From positions 1 to 64,000 of the forward strand of contig NZ_MDDP01000013.1 of the NCBI RefSeq assembly GCF_001999725.1: a stretch of 64,000 nt of DNA, read 5' to 3'. Both the position numbers and the translations under genes were made by a program. Shown piece after piece: positions 11,297 to 19,269 of the stretch; the stretch's first letter is position 1, and every line of letters starts with the position of its first letter. This DNA comes from Cellulophaga omnivescoria (GTDB taxonomy: Bacteria; Bacteroidota; Bacteroidia; Flavobacteriales; Flavobacteriaceae). Under the pieces are notes generated by a model. The model saw only the letters and a list, made by a program, of their open reading frames with translations. It was not told the DNA's origin and made no database searches.

Positions 11297-13106
11297 TGTG
11301 TAATTCTCGTAGTTTTATATATCTTTTTTTAGTAGCATAAGCATAAAGATAACTTATTATAACTCCTTTTTTACCGTCTAAAATACCAAATTTAACTATG
11401 TAATGTTCTAAAAATTTACCTATTGGTTTTATGTAAAGATGAAAAACAGTTGCTTTTTTGTTTTTAGCAAAATCTTCTTGAGCTTTTAACTCTTCATACT
11501 TAATTCTTTTCTGTTTGTATACGTTATAATCATAATAAGCATAATGAATTAATTTATTTTTAAGTACGGAAGATTTTCCTTCAACTTCTAACGTTTCATG
11601 CACAATTCTTTTAGTAGAAAATTTTACTTTTTCTTTATTAAAAAGGCGGTAATTTTTATCATTTTGCCAACCACAAAAGCGTAATATTTTATTATGAAAC
11701 ATAAATGTTCTGTAAACAAAAAAAGCAGAAGTATTTATGTTTTTATTATTTATAGTTTTTAAAATTTCGTGTTGTAAATCATCAGGGATCCTTTCATCAG
11801 CATCAATAAATAAAACCCATTTATTTTGAGCTAGACTAAGAGCATAGGCTTTTTGGTCAGAATAGTTTTTGAATGCTCTTTGAATTAAAGAAACTTTTGG
11901 ATGTTTTTTTATAGCTTCAACTGTTCCGTCTGTACTATACGAGTCTACAATTATAATTTCATCAGCAAATTTTAAATTCTCAATAACAGCGTCTATATTT
12001 CTAATTTCGTTGTATGTAATTAATAACGCACTTAATTTTTCGGACTTGAGATCATTAAAGGTATTTTTTAGTGGTTTTCCAAAAATAGAATTAATTTTGA
12101 GAGCTCTATCTATAGGAAGCTTACGCTTGGCAGGCACACCGTTGTTATGAACAAATTTTTTAGCAGCATTTAACATACGCTCTGCAGATTTGCCATCTGA
12201 GTATGGGTGGTATTCATCTTGAATATATTTTCTTTGATTAGAAAATGGGTCGTTTTCAAGATTAGAGATTATTTTTTCTTTTAGGTTATTATAACTTGTA
12301 GAATTATCCCAAAATATTGTTTTGTTAATGTTTTTATAGGTTATAACTGGTTTATTTAGTAATAAAAATTCGTAAATTACAGAAGAAGTATCGCTGACCA
12401 TTAAGTCAGATAACAGTAAATATTTTATAATATTATTGTCTTCTATAAAAATAACGTTTGTATTTTCTTTTGAAATAATCTTGTATATGTTTATTAAGTC
12501 TTTACTCATTAAATCATGAAATTTAATAAGTATTAAATAATTAGTATTTTTAGCTATCGATTTAATTTCATTTACCAAAAATGGGGCAGAAGTAAGACTA
12601 GGTGAAAAAGTAGGTGCATAAAGAATTATTTTTTTAGCATTGTAGCTTTTTAGTAATTTGCTTTTTTCCGTATCATATTTATTTTTTTCAGAATAGTAGA
12701 TATCTAATTTAGGCCACCCAGTTTCTACAACGTCAAAATTTTTATATTTACGCTGAAATTCTAGAAATTTTTTTGTGAAATAGGGTCCTTGAGTTAAGTA
12801 CAAATCAAAATAATGTCTTATTTTGAAATGACCTTTTTTTTCTCCTGCTAAGCCATGAAATATTTGCACTTTAACTCCTTGTATGTAATAAGGGACTTCA
12901 TTTCCTGGAGAAAATATAATATCGCTTTGGTAAAGTTGTAGGTCTACTATTCTGGTAGTGTAATTATCTGTTTTGTAAGGGAATTTTTGGGTAAGTTTAG
13001 AGTCAATGTACCATAAAAAATCATCTCCTTTTTCAATCAATAAATTTTTAATTGGATTTAGGATTCCAAAGGCATATGCATTTTGACAAAATAAAATTAC
13101 TTTCAT
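11280..13106 (-). CDS. Fused CDP-glycerol-type glycerophosphotransferase and family 2 glycosyltransferase
   Basis: This is a 608-residue two-domain protein. Residues about 1-325 resemble CDP-glycerol/CDP-ribitol phosphotransferases of the teichoic acid type: FHGLAGEKKGH (83-93), SDTSSVIYEF (238-247) and HPYSDGKSAERM (300-311). Residues about 358-608 form a GT2 transferase of the LpsE/WaaE-like kind, with LLITYNE (361-367), IIIVDSYSTDGT (384-395) and the DADE metal-binding motif (435-438). It would transfer a polyol phosphate and a sugar, or build both linkages, on a surface glycan at the inner membrane. It overlaps the upstream nucleotidyltransferase gene by 4 bp (ATGA) and tsaC by 17 bp. That nucleotidyltransferase could supply the activated donor; this last point is inference. 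Confidence 0.8.
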   Translation of the reverse strand: MKVILFCQNAYAFGILNPIKNLLIEKGDDFLWYIDSKLTQKFPYKTDNYTTRIVDLQLYQSDIIFSPGNEVPYYIQGVKVQIFHGLAGEKKGHFKIRHYFDLYLTQGPYFTKKFLEFQRKYKNFDVVETGWPKLDIYYSEKNKYDTEKSKLLKSYNAKKIILYAPTFSPSLTSAPFLVNEIKSIAKNTNYLILIKFHDLMSKDLINIYKIISKENTNVIFIEDNNIIKYLLLSDLMVSDTSSVIYEFLLLNKPVITYKNINKTIFWDNSTSYNNLKEKIISNLENDPFSNQRKYIQDEYHPYSDGKSAERMLNAAKKFVHNNGVPAKRKLPIDRALKINSIFGKPLKNTFNDLKSEKLSALLITYNEIRNIDAVIENLKFADEIIIVDSYSTDGTVEAIKKHPKVSLIQRAFKNYSDQKAYALSLAQNKWVLFIDADERIPDDLQHEILKTINNKNINTSAFFVYRTFMFHNKILRFCGWQNDKNYRLFNKEKVKFSTKRIVHETLEVEGKSSVLKNKLIHYAYYDYNVYKQKRIKYEELKAQEDFAKNKKATVFHLYIKPIGKFLEHYIVKFGILDGKKGVIISYLYAYATKKRYIKLRELHNGTQE

Positions 13107-13789
13107 TTATAAAATAAATTGTTGGCATTCACTAAATCTTCTTTAAAATCTACCTCCATACAGTTATGCTTAGAGATATCAACAGCAGATAATGCTACCT
13201 TGTCTTTTTCTATGGCTAATTCAAGGCCTTTTTCAAAGTAATCATTATCATCACATTCTTCCAATCTCTTAATAAATGATTGGATATCTTTTTTTGCTAT
13301 GTAATTTATGCCTACGGCTTCACCAAGACCATTTTTTACAGACTTAGAAAGCTTAAAGATAAAATTATCTTTTAATGTATATTTTATTTCTTCGTCTGCA
13401 ACGCTATTAGTATTAACAGCAACAAAAGAATTGTCGGTTTTTATTATAGGTAATAAAGTATTTAAAAGAGTTTCATCAAAAACAACATCACCATTTAACC
13501 ATAGCACAGATTGATTTACATTTTTTACTAATGCTCTTAATAAGCTTTTAGATGTGTTAGTACAGTCAAAAAAAGGATTGTATATGTAGTTTAATTCTGG
13601 GAAGCGTTCCATAATTAAATCTTTTTTAAAACCAACAACCACACTTATATCATTCGGATTGAATATTTTAGACAGATTTTCAATCTGCATTTGCATGATG
13701 CTTTTACCATTTTTTAGTTTAGTAAGTGGCTTAGGAAAAGGGTTTCCCAATCTAGATCCTATACCAGCAGCAAGTATTACTATTTTCAT
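13103..13789 (-). CDS. Sugar/polyol-phosphate nucleotidyltransferase (GT-A fold)
   Basis: This 228-residue NTP-transferase domain protein resembles LicC and other phosphocholine or polyol-phosphate cytidylyltransferases. The N-terminus has LAAGIGSRLG (6-15) and PKPL (19-22), which bind the nucleotide. WLNGDVVFDE, near residue 100, holds the metal-binding Asp. Such enzymes make a CDP- or other NDP-activated donor. Its stop overlaps the ATG of the downstream fusion protein that carries a CDP-glycerol-type transferase domain, so it probably makes that enzyme's donor. The exact substrate (choline, glycerol, ribitol or a sugar phosphate) cannot be read from sequence. Confidence 0.78.
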   Translation of the reverse strand: MKIVILAAGIGSRLGNPFPKPLTKLKNGKSIMQMQIENLSKIFNPNDISVVVGFKKDLIMERFPELNYIYNPFFDCTNTSKSLLRALVKNVNQSVLWLNGDVVFDETLLNTLLPIIKTDNSFVAVNTNSVADEEIKYTLKDNFIFKLSKSVKNGLGEAVGINYIAKKDIQSFIKRLEECDDNDYFEKGLELAIEKDKVALSAVDISKHNCMEVDFKEDLVNANNLFYK

Positions 13790-13920
13790 TTTAAGTTCTT
13801 TAATAATTTAGGGTATCAATGATTTGTTTAAGTTATAGATGCTTAAAACTTAAATAAGTTAGCAACATAAAATATTTTATTTAGATTGATAAATTTTTTT
13901 TGCTTTTTTTCAGAAATAAC

Positions 13921-14757
13921 TTACCTTTTTTGTTTTTTTAAAATTGAATCTAAGTCAAAATGGTCAGACAGTGCTTGCCACTGCGTCTCATTTTTCTTCT
14001 TTTTAACATTTTCTTCTTTAAGAGATACTTTTTGACTTCCCATAATAGGTACAGGTAGTTTAGGCTTAACACTAGATTCTTTAGTTAATGTATTATTTAA
14101 TAAAGACATTCCTTTAAACCATAAGTCATCTGCCTTAGGTGTTAATTTTAAAAATAAGTTTTTATTAAATATTGTATTGGGCATAGAGTTAGGAGGGTAT
14201 AATACTCCCCAAGATCCTATAGGTAAGTAAGGGTTATGTAAATTAGTTTCTTCTCGAGTCCTCCATTTAATAAATGGCAAGTAGCTGCCATTTTTATTCA
14301 TTTTTATTTGTGTTGCTCTATGAGCGATAATACAATTTTTATGTTTTAAGTGCTCTTGGTACAACAATTCTAACCAATTTTTTTGGTACATTTGATCATC
14401 ATCACAGGTTACAATTATCGAAGATAAATTTTCCTCTAAAGTATGTATAAGTTTTCTGTGAGAGCAGGTTAAATTAGAGAATTTAATTTGAAATATTTTA
14501 GACTCTAATTTAACAAGTTTTTTTGGTAAATTATTTTTTAATGAATCATTTAACCATAAAATTATTTTTTCTGGTAACACCGTCTGATTTAAAATACTTT
14601 TTATAACCAAATCTAAATTATTTAACCTAGTTGGTATAGAAGTTAAAGAGACTATTACAGGGATGCTATCTTTATGTTGTATTAATTTTTTTTGTGATTT
14701 TAATCTATACTTGCAAGTATGGTATATAGAATGGGGTAACTCTTTAAATACTTTCAT
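13921..14757 (-). CDS. Probable glycosyltransferase (GT2-like)
   Basis: The 278-residue protein has VIVSLTSIPTRL (34-45) near the N-terminus and a central VTCDDDQMY (117-125), where the DDD is a candidate metal- and donor-binding motif. This pattern is seen in putative glycosyltransferases of polysaccharide loci. There is no signal peptide or membrane span, so it is presumably cytosolic. It lies 39 bp after the TupA-like gene and 131 bp before the nucleotidyltransferase gene on the same strand. The region looks AT-rich, as is common for polysaccharide genes. Donor and acceptor are unknown. Confidence 0.65.
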   Translation of the reverse strand: MKVFKELPHSIYHTCKYRLKSQKKLIQHKDSIPVIVSLTSIPTRLNNLDLVIKSILNQTVLPEKIILWLNDSLKNNLPKKLVKLESKIFQIKFSNLTCSHRKLIHTLEENLSSIIVTCDDDQMYQKNWLELLYQEHLKHKNCIIAHRATQIKMNKNGSYLPFIKWRTREETNLHNPYLPIGSWGVLYPPNSMPNTIFNKNLFLKLTPKADDLWFKGMSLLNNTLTKESSVKPKLPVPIMGSQKVSLKEENVKKKKNETQWQALSDHFDLDSILKKQKR

Positions 14758-14796
14758 TTATATTTTTGTTAAGTAAGATTATTAGAATAATTTATA

Positions 14797-15654
14797 TTAA
14801 ACTGATGGTAGTTTAAAGTAATCACCTACAATTTTATTGTATCCATCAGGATAAAATTCTTTTCGAGCATCTGTAGGGTAAAAGGTCATTTCTCCAAAAA
14901 CAGATGAACCATTTACAGAGTAAAAATCAACTCTAACAAAAGGAAATCCTTTAGATAATTTTTTTGACAAAGCAATAAGTTCATTAAAATTAGTGGGCTT
15001 ATTAATTTTATTTGGGTCTTTTTTCTTCCAACCAAATGGCATTTTCTCCCAATTTAAACTATAAAAATATTTTCCTAAAGTATCAGACTGAGCAATTAAA
15101 AATTTTGGTTCACCGTCAAAACAATAAAACTTATAATCTATTAAATCATTAGTTATTTTATCTTGCATAAACTGTTCAATAATTAGCCTTGGTTTTACAT
15201 TTTTATAGGCCCATTCTAATCCTCCTCTATAGTATTGGTTTTTGTTTAACCATTTATACATTTTTAAGTTAGCTTTGGTTTTATTGACTTTAGATTTGTC
15301 TGTTACCACCAAATTAAAATTACATCCGTGAACACCTTTAATAACAAATTTTTCTGGTAATTTCTGCCAGTCAATTTCTTTTGGAGAATTATAAACTCCT
15401 ATACAATCATTTAAGTATTGTTTGCCTATCTTTTCTTCTACAAATTCTCTTACAGCGTATTTGTCTACTAACTTTGGTAATAGAGGATTTCTGTAAAATA
15501 CTTTATACCATGATAATTTTTGATTAAATTCTATTGGATTGTTATAATCTAATTTTTTGCCCGTATAATACTCATAGTAATGCTTAACATAAAATTTTTG
15601 AGGCAAAAATTTAAATGTTTTAATGAGTTTTACCCAAAATTTTCTTAATATCAT
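14797..15654 (-). CDS. TupA-like ATP-grasp family protein (polysaccharide biosynthesis)
   Basis: The 285-residue protein matches the TupA-like ATP-grasp family, named for teichuronopeptide synthesis in alkaliphilic Bacillus and common in capsule and O-antigen loci. Visible family features are NPIEFNQKLSWYK (39-51), DKYAVREFV (64-72), FVIKGVHGCNFN (about 103-114) and a C-terminal FVRVDFY followed by GEMTFYP. In the family these residues serve ATP and metal binding, and the enzyme may ligate an amino acid or similar group to a glycan. It is the first gene of the minus-strand glycan operon, with a consensus -7 box just upstream, divergent from a GT2 gene. Confidence 0.8.
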   Translation of the reverse strand: MILRKFWVKLIKTFKFLPQKFYVKHYYEYYTGKKLDYNNPIEFNQKLSWYKVFYRNPLLPKLVDKYAVREFVEEKIGKQYLNDCIGVYNSPKEIDWQKLPEKFVIKGVHGCNFNLVVTDKSKVNKTKANLKMYKWLNKNQYYRGGLEWAYKNVKPRLIIEQFMQDKITNDLIDYKFYCFDGEPKFLIAQSDTLGKYFYSLNWEKMPFGWKKKDPNKINKPTNFNELIALSKKLSKGFPFVRVDFYSVNGSSVFGEMTFYPTDARKEFYPDGYNKIVGDYFKLPSV

Positions 15655-15676
15655 TTTTCTATTTAGTATTGTTTTT

Positions 15677-15684
15677 CAAAAGTA
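15677..15684 (-). promoter_or_regulatory. -7 promoter box of the minus-strand glycan operon
   Basis: The minus strand reads TACTTTTG, an exact TAnnTTTG match, 23 bp upstream of the ATG at 15654. It faces away from an identical box on the plus strand at 15708-15715. No clear -33 element is visible. Confidence 0.5.
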
Positions 15685-15707
15685 AAGATTATTAAAATAA
15701 TCCTTAG

Positions 15708-15715
15708 TACTTTTG
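15708..15715 (+). promoter_or_regulatory. -7 promoter box of the divergent GT2 gene
   Basis: TACTTTTG lies 19 bp before the ATG at 15735, which leaves a very short leader. The two divergent boxes are only 23 bp apart, so the upstream elements of each promoter must overlap the other promoter. Confidence 0.5.
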
Positions 15716-15734
15716 TTATCATTTTTAATTTTAT

Positions 15735-16556
15735 ATGAAAGCACCAGACATTTCCATTATAATAAGTACATACAATTCAGTAGAGTGGCTAAAAAAAGTA
15801 CTTTGGGGTTATGACACACAAACAATAAATAATTTTGAAGTTGTTATTGCGGATGACGGATCTAGAGAAGAAACTAAAAAAGCTATAGAAGAGTTAAAGA
15901 AAGTTGTAAATTATAGTATAAGTCACGTTTGGCATAAAGATAATGGCTTCCAAAAATCTCAAATATTAAATAAAGCAATTGTAGAAACTAGAGCTCCTTA
16001 TATTATAATGTCTGATGGAGATTGTATACCAAGAAAAGACTTTGTAGAAATTCACAATAATTATAAAGAAGAAGGATATTTTTTATCTGGGGGTTATTTT
16101 AAGCTTCCTATGAATATATCAAAATTAATTTCTAAAGAAGATATTGAAACAAATATATGTTTTTCAATTTCATGGTTAAAAAAACGTGGATTAAATGCGT
16201 CTTTTAAAAATAATAAATTAAGGTTTACTGGTTTTGGAGCTAAATTTTTAAATACAGTTACTACTACCAAAGCTACATGGAACGGACACAATTCTTCTGG
16301 TTGGAAAAAGGATATTTTAGCAGTTAATGGTTTTGATGAACGTATGCAGTATGGCGGTCAAGATAGAGAATTAGGTGAGCGCTTAGTTAATTTAGGAATA
16401 AAAACGAAGCAAATAAGGTACAGTGCTATTGTTATACACTTGGATCATCCTAGAGGTTATGCAAATAAAGAAAGCTGGAAAATAAATAATGATATTAGAA
16501 AAGATACACGTAATTTAAAGCATAAAACAACTAAGTTTGGAATTAATAAAGATTAA
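15735..16556 (+). CDS. Family 2 glycosyltransferase with galactosyltransferase-type C-terminal motif
   Basis: The 273-residue cytosolic GT-A enzyme has IIISTYNS (8-15), ADDGS (39-43), SDGDCIPRKDF (about 94-104, the metal-binding DxD) and a C-terminal NGFDERMQYGGQDRELG. That last motif is typical of the N-terminal segment of galactosyltransferase domains (Glyco_transf_7C). It is transcribed away from the TupA-type operon through closely spaced divergent promoters, and so probably decorates the same surface glycan. A strong hairpin terminator follows 10 bp after the stop. Sugar specificity is not readable. Confidence 0.85.
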   Translation: MKAPDISIIISTYNSVEWLKKVLWGYDTQTINNFEVVIADDGSREETKKAIEELKKVVNYSISHVWHKDNGFQKSQILNKAIVETRAPYIIMSDGDCIPRKDFVEIHNNYKEEGYFLSGGYFKLPMNISKLISKEDIETNICFSISWLKKRGLNASFKNNKLRFTGFGAKFLNTVTTTKATWNGHNSSGWKKDILAVNGFDERMQYGGQDRELGERLVNLGIKTKQIRYSAIVIHLDHPRGYANKESWKINNDIRKDTRNLKHKTTKFGINKD

Positions 16557-16566
16557 TTTACTTAAA

Positions 16567-16602
16567 ACAAAAAGCCCACAATTCTAATTGTGGGCTTTTT
16601 GT
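16567..16602. terminator. Bidirectional intrinsic terminator
   Basis: A perfect 17-bp inverted repeat (core AAAAAGCCCACAATT) with a 2-base loop, A-tract on the left and T-tract on the right, sits between the convergent GT2 and dapD genes. It can terminate both. Confidence 0.9.
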
Positions 16603-16620
16603 TTCTCTAGTATACATCTA

Positions 16621-17436
16621 CTATACAGCAACATCATACTCTCTTAAAGCATCATTTAAAGATGTTTTTTTGTTGGTACTTTCTTTACGTTTACCTATTA
16701 TTAATGCGCAAGGAACGTTGTATTCACCCGCAGCAAATTTTTTAGTGTAGCTACCTGGTATAACTACAGAACGTGCAGGTACTCTACCTTTCATTTCTAC
16801 TGGAGTATCACCAGTAACATCTATAATTTTAGTACTCATTGTTAAAACAACATTAGCACCTAAAACAGCTTCTTTTTCTACTCTTACACCTTCTACAACT
16901 ATACATCTAGAACCTATAAAAGCACCATCTTCTATAATTACCGGAGATGCTTGTAATGGTTCTAAAACACCACCAATACCAACACCACCACTTAAGTGTA
17001 CATTTTTACCAATTTGAGCACAACTACCAACAGTAGCCCAAGTATCTACCATTGTACCTTCATCTACATAAGCACCAATGTTTACATAACTAGGCATTAA
17101 AATAGTACCAGGAGATATGTAAGCACCGTGTCTTGCAACCGCATTTGGTACTACACGTATTCCTTTTTCTTTATAACCTCTTTTTAAAGGCATTTTGTCA
17201 TGGTATTCAAAAATACCTGCTTCTAATGTTTCCATTTTCTGAATAGGGAAATAAAGAACAACAGCTTTTTTTACCCATTCATTTATTTGCCAATCGTCAC
17301 CTGCAGGTTCGGCACATCTTAATTCACCATTATCAATTAAATCTATAACTTCTCTAATAGCGTCTTGTGTAGCTGTTTCTTTTAATAAATCTCGGTTATC
17401 CCAAGCAGCTTCTATAGTTTTCTGTAATTCTGTCAT
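16621..17436 (-). CDS. dapD: 2,3,4,5-tetrahydropyridine-2,6-dicarboxylate N-succinyltransferase
   Basis: DapD transfers succinyl from succinyl-CoA to tetrahydrodipicolinate in the succinylase branch of lysine and meso-diaminopimelate synthesis, which feeds peptidoglycan. The 271-residue length is normal. After a helical N-terminal domain, a left-handed beta-helix of hexapeptide repeats runs from about 105 to 230, including GTILMPSYVNIGAYVDEGT and GSCAQIGKNVHLSGG. The family-typical GGVLEPLQA follows. It appears to be a single-gene unit, convergent with the GT2 gene and sharing its bidirectional terminator. Confidence 0.96.
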   Translation of the reverse strand: MTELQKTIEAAWDNRDLLKETATQDAIREVIDLIDNGELRCAEPAGDDWQINEWVKKAVVLYFPIQKMETLEAGIFEYHDKMPLKRGYKEKGIRVVPNAVARHGAYISPGTILMPSYVNIGAYVDEGTMVDTWATVGSCAQIGKNVHLSGGVGIGGVLEPLQASPVIIEDGAFIGSRCIVVEGVRVEKEAVLGANVVLTMSTKIIDVTGDTPVEMKGRVPARSVVIPGSYTKKFAAGEYNVPCALIIGKRKESTNKKTSLNDALREYDVAV

Positions 17437-17519
17437 TTTTTTGTAAAATCAATTTTAGCAAAGATAATAGGTGAGACTTAATAATTTAACCAAATGTAAA
17501 CATATAACAATTTATATAT

Positions 17520-17527
17520 TATTTTTG
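17520..17527 (+). promoter_or_regulatory. -7 promoter box of ruvX
   Basis: TATTTTTG matches TAnnTTTG. A start site about 7 bp downstream would leave only some 7-8 nt before the TTG start codon at 17542, an almost leaderless transcript. Confidence 0.45.
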
Positions 17528-17541
17528 CCAAAAAAAACAGT

Positions 17542-17952
17542 TTGGGTAGATTATTAGCTATAGATTATGGAAAAGTGCGTACAGGCATAGCTGTAACAGA
17601 TGAGTTGCAGATTATAGCATCTGGTTTAACAACCGTAGCAACTAAAGAGTTAATAACATTTTTAAAAAATTACATAGCTAAAGAAAAAGTAGATAAAATT
17701 ATAGTAGGGGAACCTAAACAGATGAATAATACAGCGTCTGAGTCAGAAGTGTTAATAATTCCTTTTTTAGAAAATCTTACAGCTGTTTTTCCTAATATGA
17801 TTATAGAAAGAGAAGATGAACGTTTTACATCTAAAATGGCATTTAATGCAATGATAGATAGTGGATTGAATAAAAAACAACGTAAAAATAAAGCACTTGT
17901 AGACGAAATTAGTGCTACAATTATTTTACAATCTTATTTAAATAGAAATTAA
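17542..17952 (+). CDS. ruvX: Putative pre-16S rRNA nuclease / RuvX (YqgF family)
   Basis: The 136-residue RNase H-fold protein has DYGKVRTGIAVTD (8-20) at the N-terminus, EREDERFTS near residue 95, and a terminal DEISA segment that completes the acidic active site. The family is implicated in 16S rRNA 5' maturation and earlier in Holliday junction resolution. The start is TTG, chosen because family members begin MGR-x-LAIDYG and no in-frame ATG lies just upstream. It is followed 48 bp later by def on the same strand. Confidence 0.92.
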   Translation: MGRLLAIDYGKVRTGIAVTDELQIIASGLTTVATKELITFLKNYIAKEKVDKIIVGEPKQMNNTASESEVLIIPFLENLTAVFPNMIIEREDERFTSKMAFNAMIDSGLNKKQRKNKALVDEISATIILQSYLNRN

Positions 17953-18000
17953 AATATTAGTTGTTAAGTAAATAACAACTCACAAAAATTAAGTAGTAAT

Positions 18001-18591
18001 ATGATTTTACCAATTACAGCATATGGAGATCCTGTGCTAAGAAAAAAAGCGAAAGATATAAACCAAGATCATCCTAAGCTAAAAGAGCTTTTAGAGAATA
18101 TGTGGGAAACTATGTATAACGCAAGTGGAGTAGGTTTAGCAGCACCACAAATTGGTTTGCCATTGCGTATATTTTTAGTAGACACAACACCTTTTTCTGA
18201 TGATGAAGATTTGTCTGAAGAAGAACAAAAAGCTTTAAATGGATTTAAAAAAGTATTTATTAATGCTAAAATTACTGAAGAATCTGGTGAAGAATGGGCT
18301 TTTAATGAAGGTTGTTTAAGTATACCAGATATTAGAGAAGATGTATCTAGAAAAGAAAATATAAAAATTACGTATTTAGATGAAAACTTTAATGAACATA
18401 CAGAGGAATATAGTGGTTTGTTGGCAAGGGTTATTCAGCACGAATATGACCATATAGAAGGTATTTTGTTCACAGATAAATTATCTTCATTAAAGAAAAG
18501 ATTGCTTAAGAGTAAATTAGGAAATATTTCTAAAGGAAAAATTAGAGTGGAATACAGAATGCGTTTTCCTGAAATGAAAAAAGGAAGATAG
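18001..18591 (+). CDS. def: Peptide deformylase
   Basis: Def removes the N-formyl group from nascent proteins. The 196-residue product has all three family motifs: GVGLAAPQIG (about 42-51), EGCLSIP (103-109, metal-binding Cys105) and QHEYDH (146-151, metal ligands His147 and His151 with catalytic Glu148). An acidic insertion (SDDEDLSEEEQ) near residue 65 is usual in Bacteroidota versions. It lies between ruvX and the DUF5606 gene, probably in one operon. Confidence 0.96.
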   Translation: MILPITAYGDPVLRKKAKDINQDHPKLKELLENMWETMYNASGVGLAAPQIGLPLRIFLVDTTPFSDDEDLSEEEQKALNGFKKVFINAKITEESGEEWAFNEGCLSIPDIREDVSRKENIKITYLDENFNEHTEEYSGLLARVIQHEYDHIEGILFTDKLSSLKKRLLKSKLGNISKGKIRVEYRMRFPEMKKGR

Positions 18592-18649
18592 ATTTCTTTT
18601 TTATCCCTATAAAAAATATAATATTTGTAATAGATATATAAAATAAAAT

Positions 18650-19081
18650 ATGAGTTTAGATAAAATTTTATCAATTTCTGGTAAGCCAGGATTACATAAG
18701 TTAGTAACACAAACACGTACCGGTTTTGTAGCAGAATCTTTATTAGACGGAAAAAGAAGTACGGTAAACATGCGCACAAATGTTAGTGTTTTATCAGAAA
18801 TTGCAATATATACGTTAGAAGAAGAAGTTCCATTAAGAGAAGTATTTAGTAAAATACAAACTAAAGAAAATGGAGAAAAAACTTCAGTTAAACACAAGGA
18901 TGACAAGTTAAAATTAGAGGAGTATTTTTTTGAAGTATTGCCTAATTATGATGAAGACCGTGTTTATGCAAGTGATATTAAAAAAGTAATACAATGGTAT
19001 AATTTATTACATGACCATGGTATTACAGATTTTTCTGAACCTAAAGAAAGTAAAGAAACAGAAGAGTCTGCAGCAGAATAA
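18650..19081 (+). CDS. DUF5606 domain protein
   Basis: This 143-residue cytosolic protein begins MSLDKILSISGKPGLHK, which matches a Bacteroidota-specific family I recall as DUF5606, often placed near def. The N-terminal half (about 1-70) is beta-rich. The C-terminal half is charged and ends in a Glu/Ser-rich tail (ETEESAAE). No catalytic motif is visible and the function is unknown. It lies 58 bp after def and is followed by a strong terminator, so it appears to be the last gene of the ruvX-def unit. Confidence 0.75.
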   Translation: MSLDKILSISGKPGLHKLVTQTRTGFVAESLLDGKRSTVNMRTNVSVLSEIAIYTLEEEVPLREVFSKIQTKENGEKTSVKHKDDKLKLEEYFFEVLPNYDEDRVYASDIKKVIQWYNLLHDHGITDFSEPKESKETEESAAE

Positions 19082-19102
19082 AAACAGAATATTAAACGAT
19101 GT

Positions 19103-19140
19103 AAAAGGCAACATATGTAAAAGTATGTTGCCTTTTTTTA
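19103..19140 (+). terminator. Intrinsic terminator after the DUF5606 gene
   Basis: A 13-bp stem AAAAGGCAACATA/TATGTTGCCTTTT with an 8-base loop is followed by a T-run, 21 bp after the stop codon. Confidence 0.9.
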
Positions 19141-19269
19141 TTTAACAGATGTATTTTACCGTTCGTCTACACTTACTGCTTTTCTACAGCAAATGATCCT
19201 AAATTGTATAAAAATAGACCCAAATTTGTATCAGATTACAGTTTTAACCCCAAATAAAAAACAAGTAGT

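Noticed and set aside
11280-16556. Recent horizontal acquisition of the glycan cluster
   Set aside because: It appears AT-rich by eye, but there are no integrase, transposase, tRNA target or flanking repeats, and the composition was not computed. The idea is left open, not claimed.
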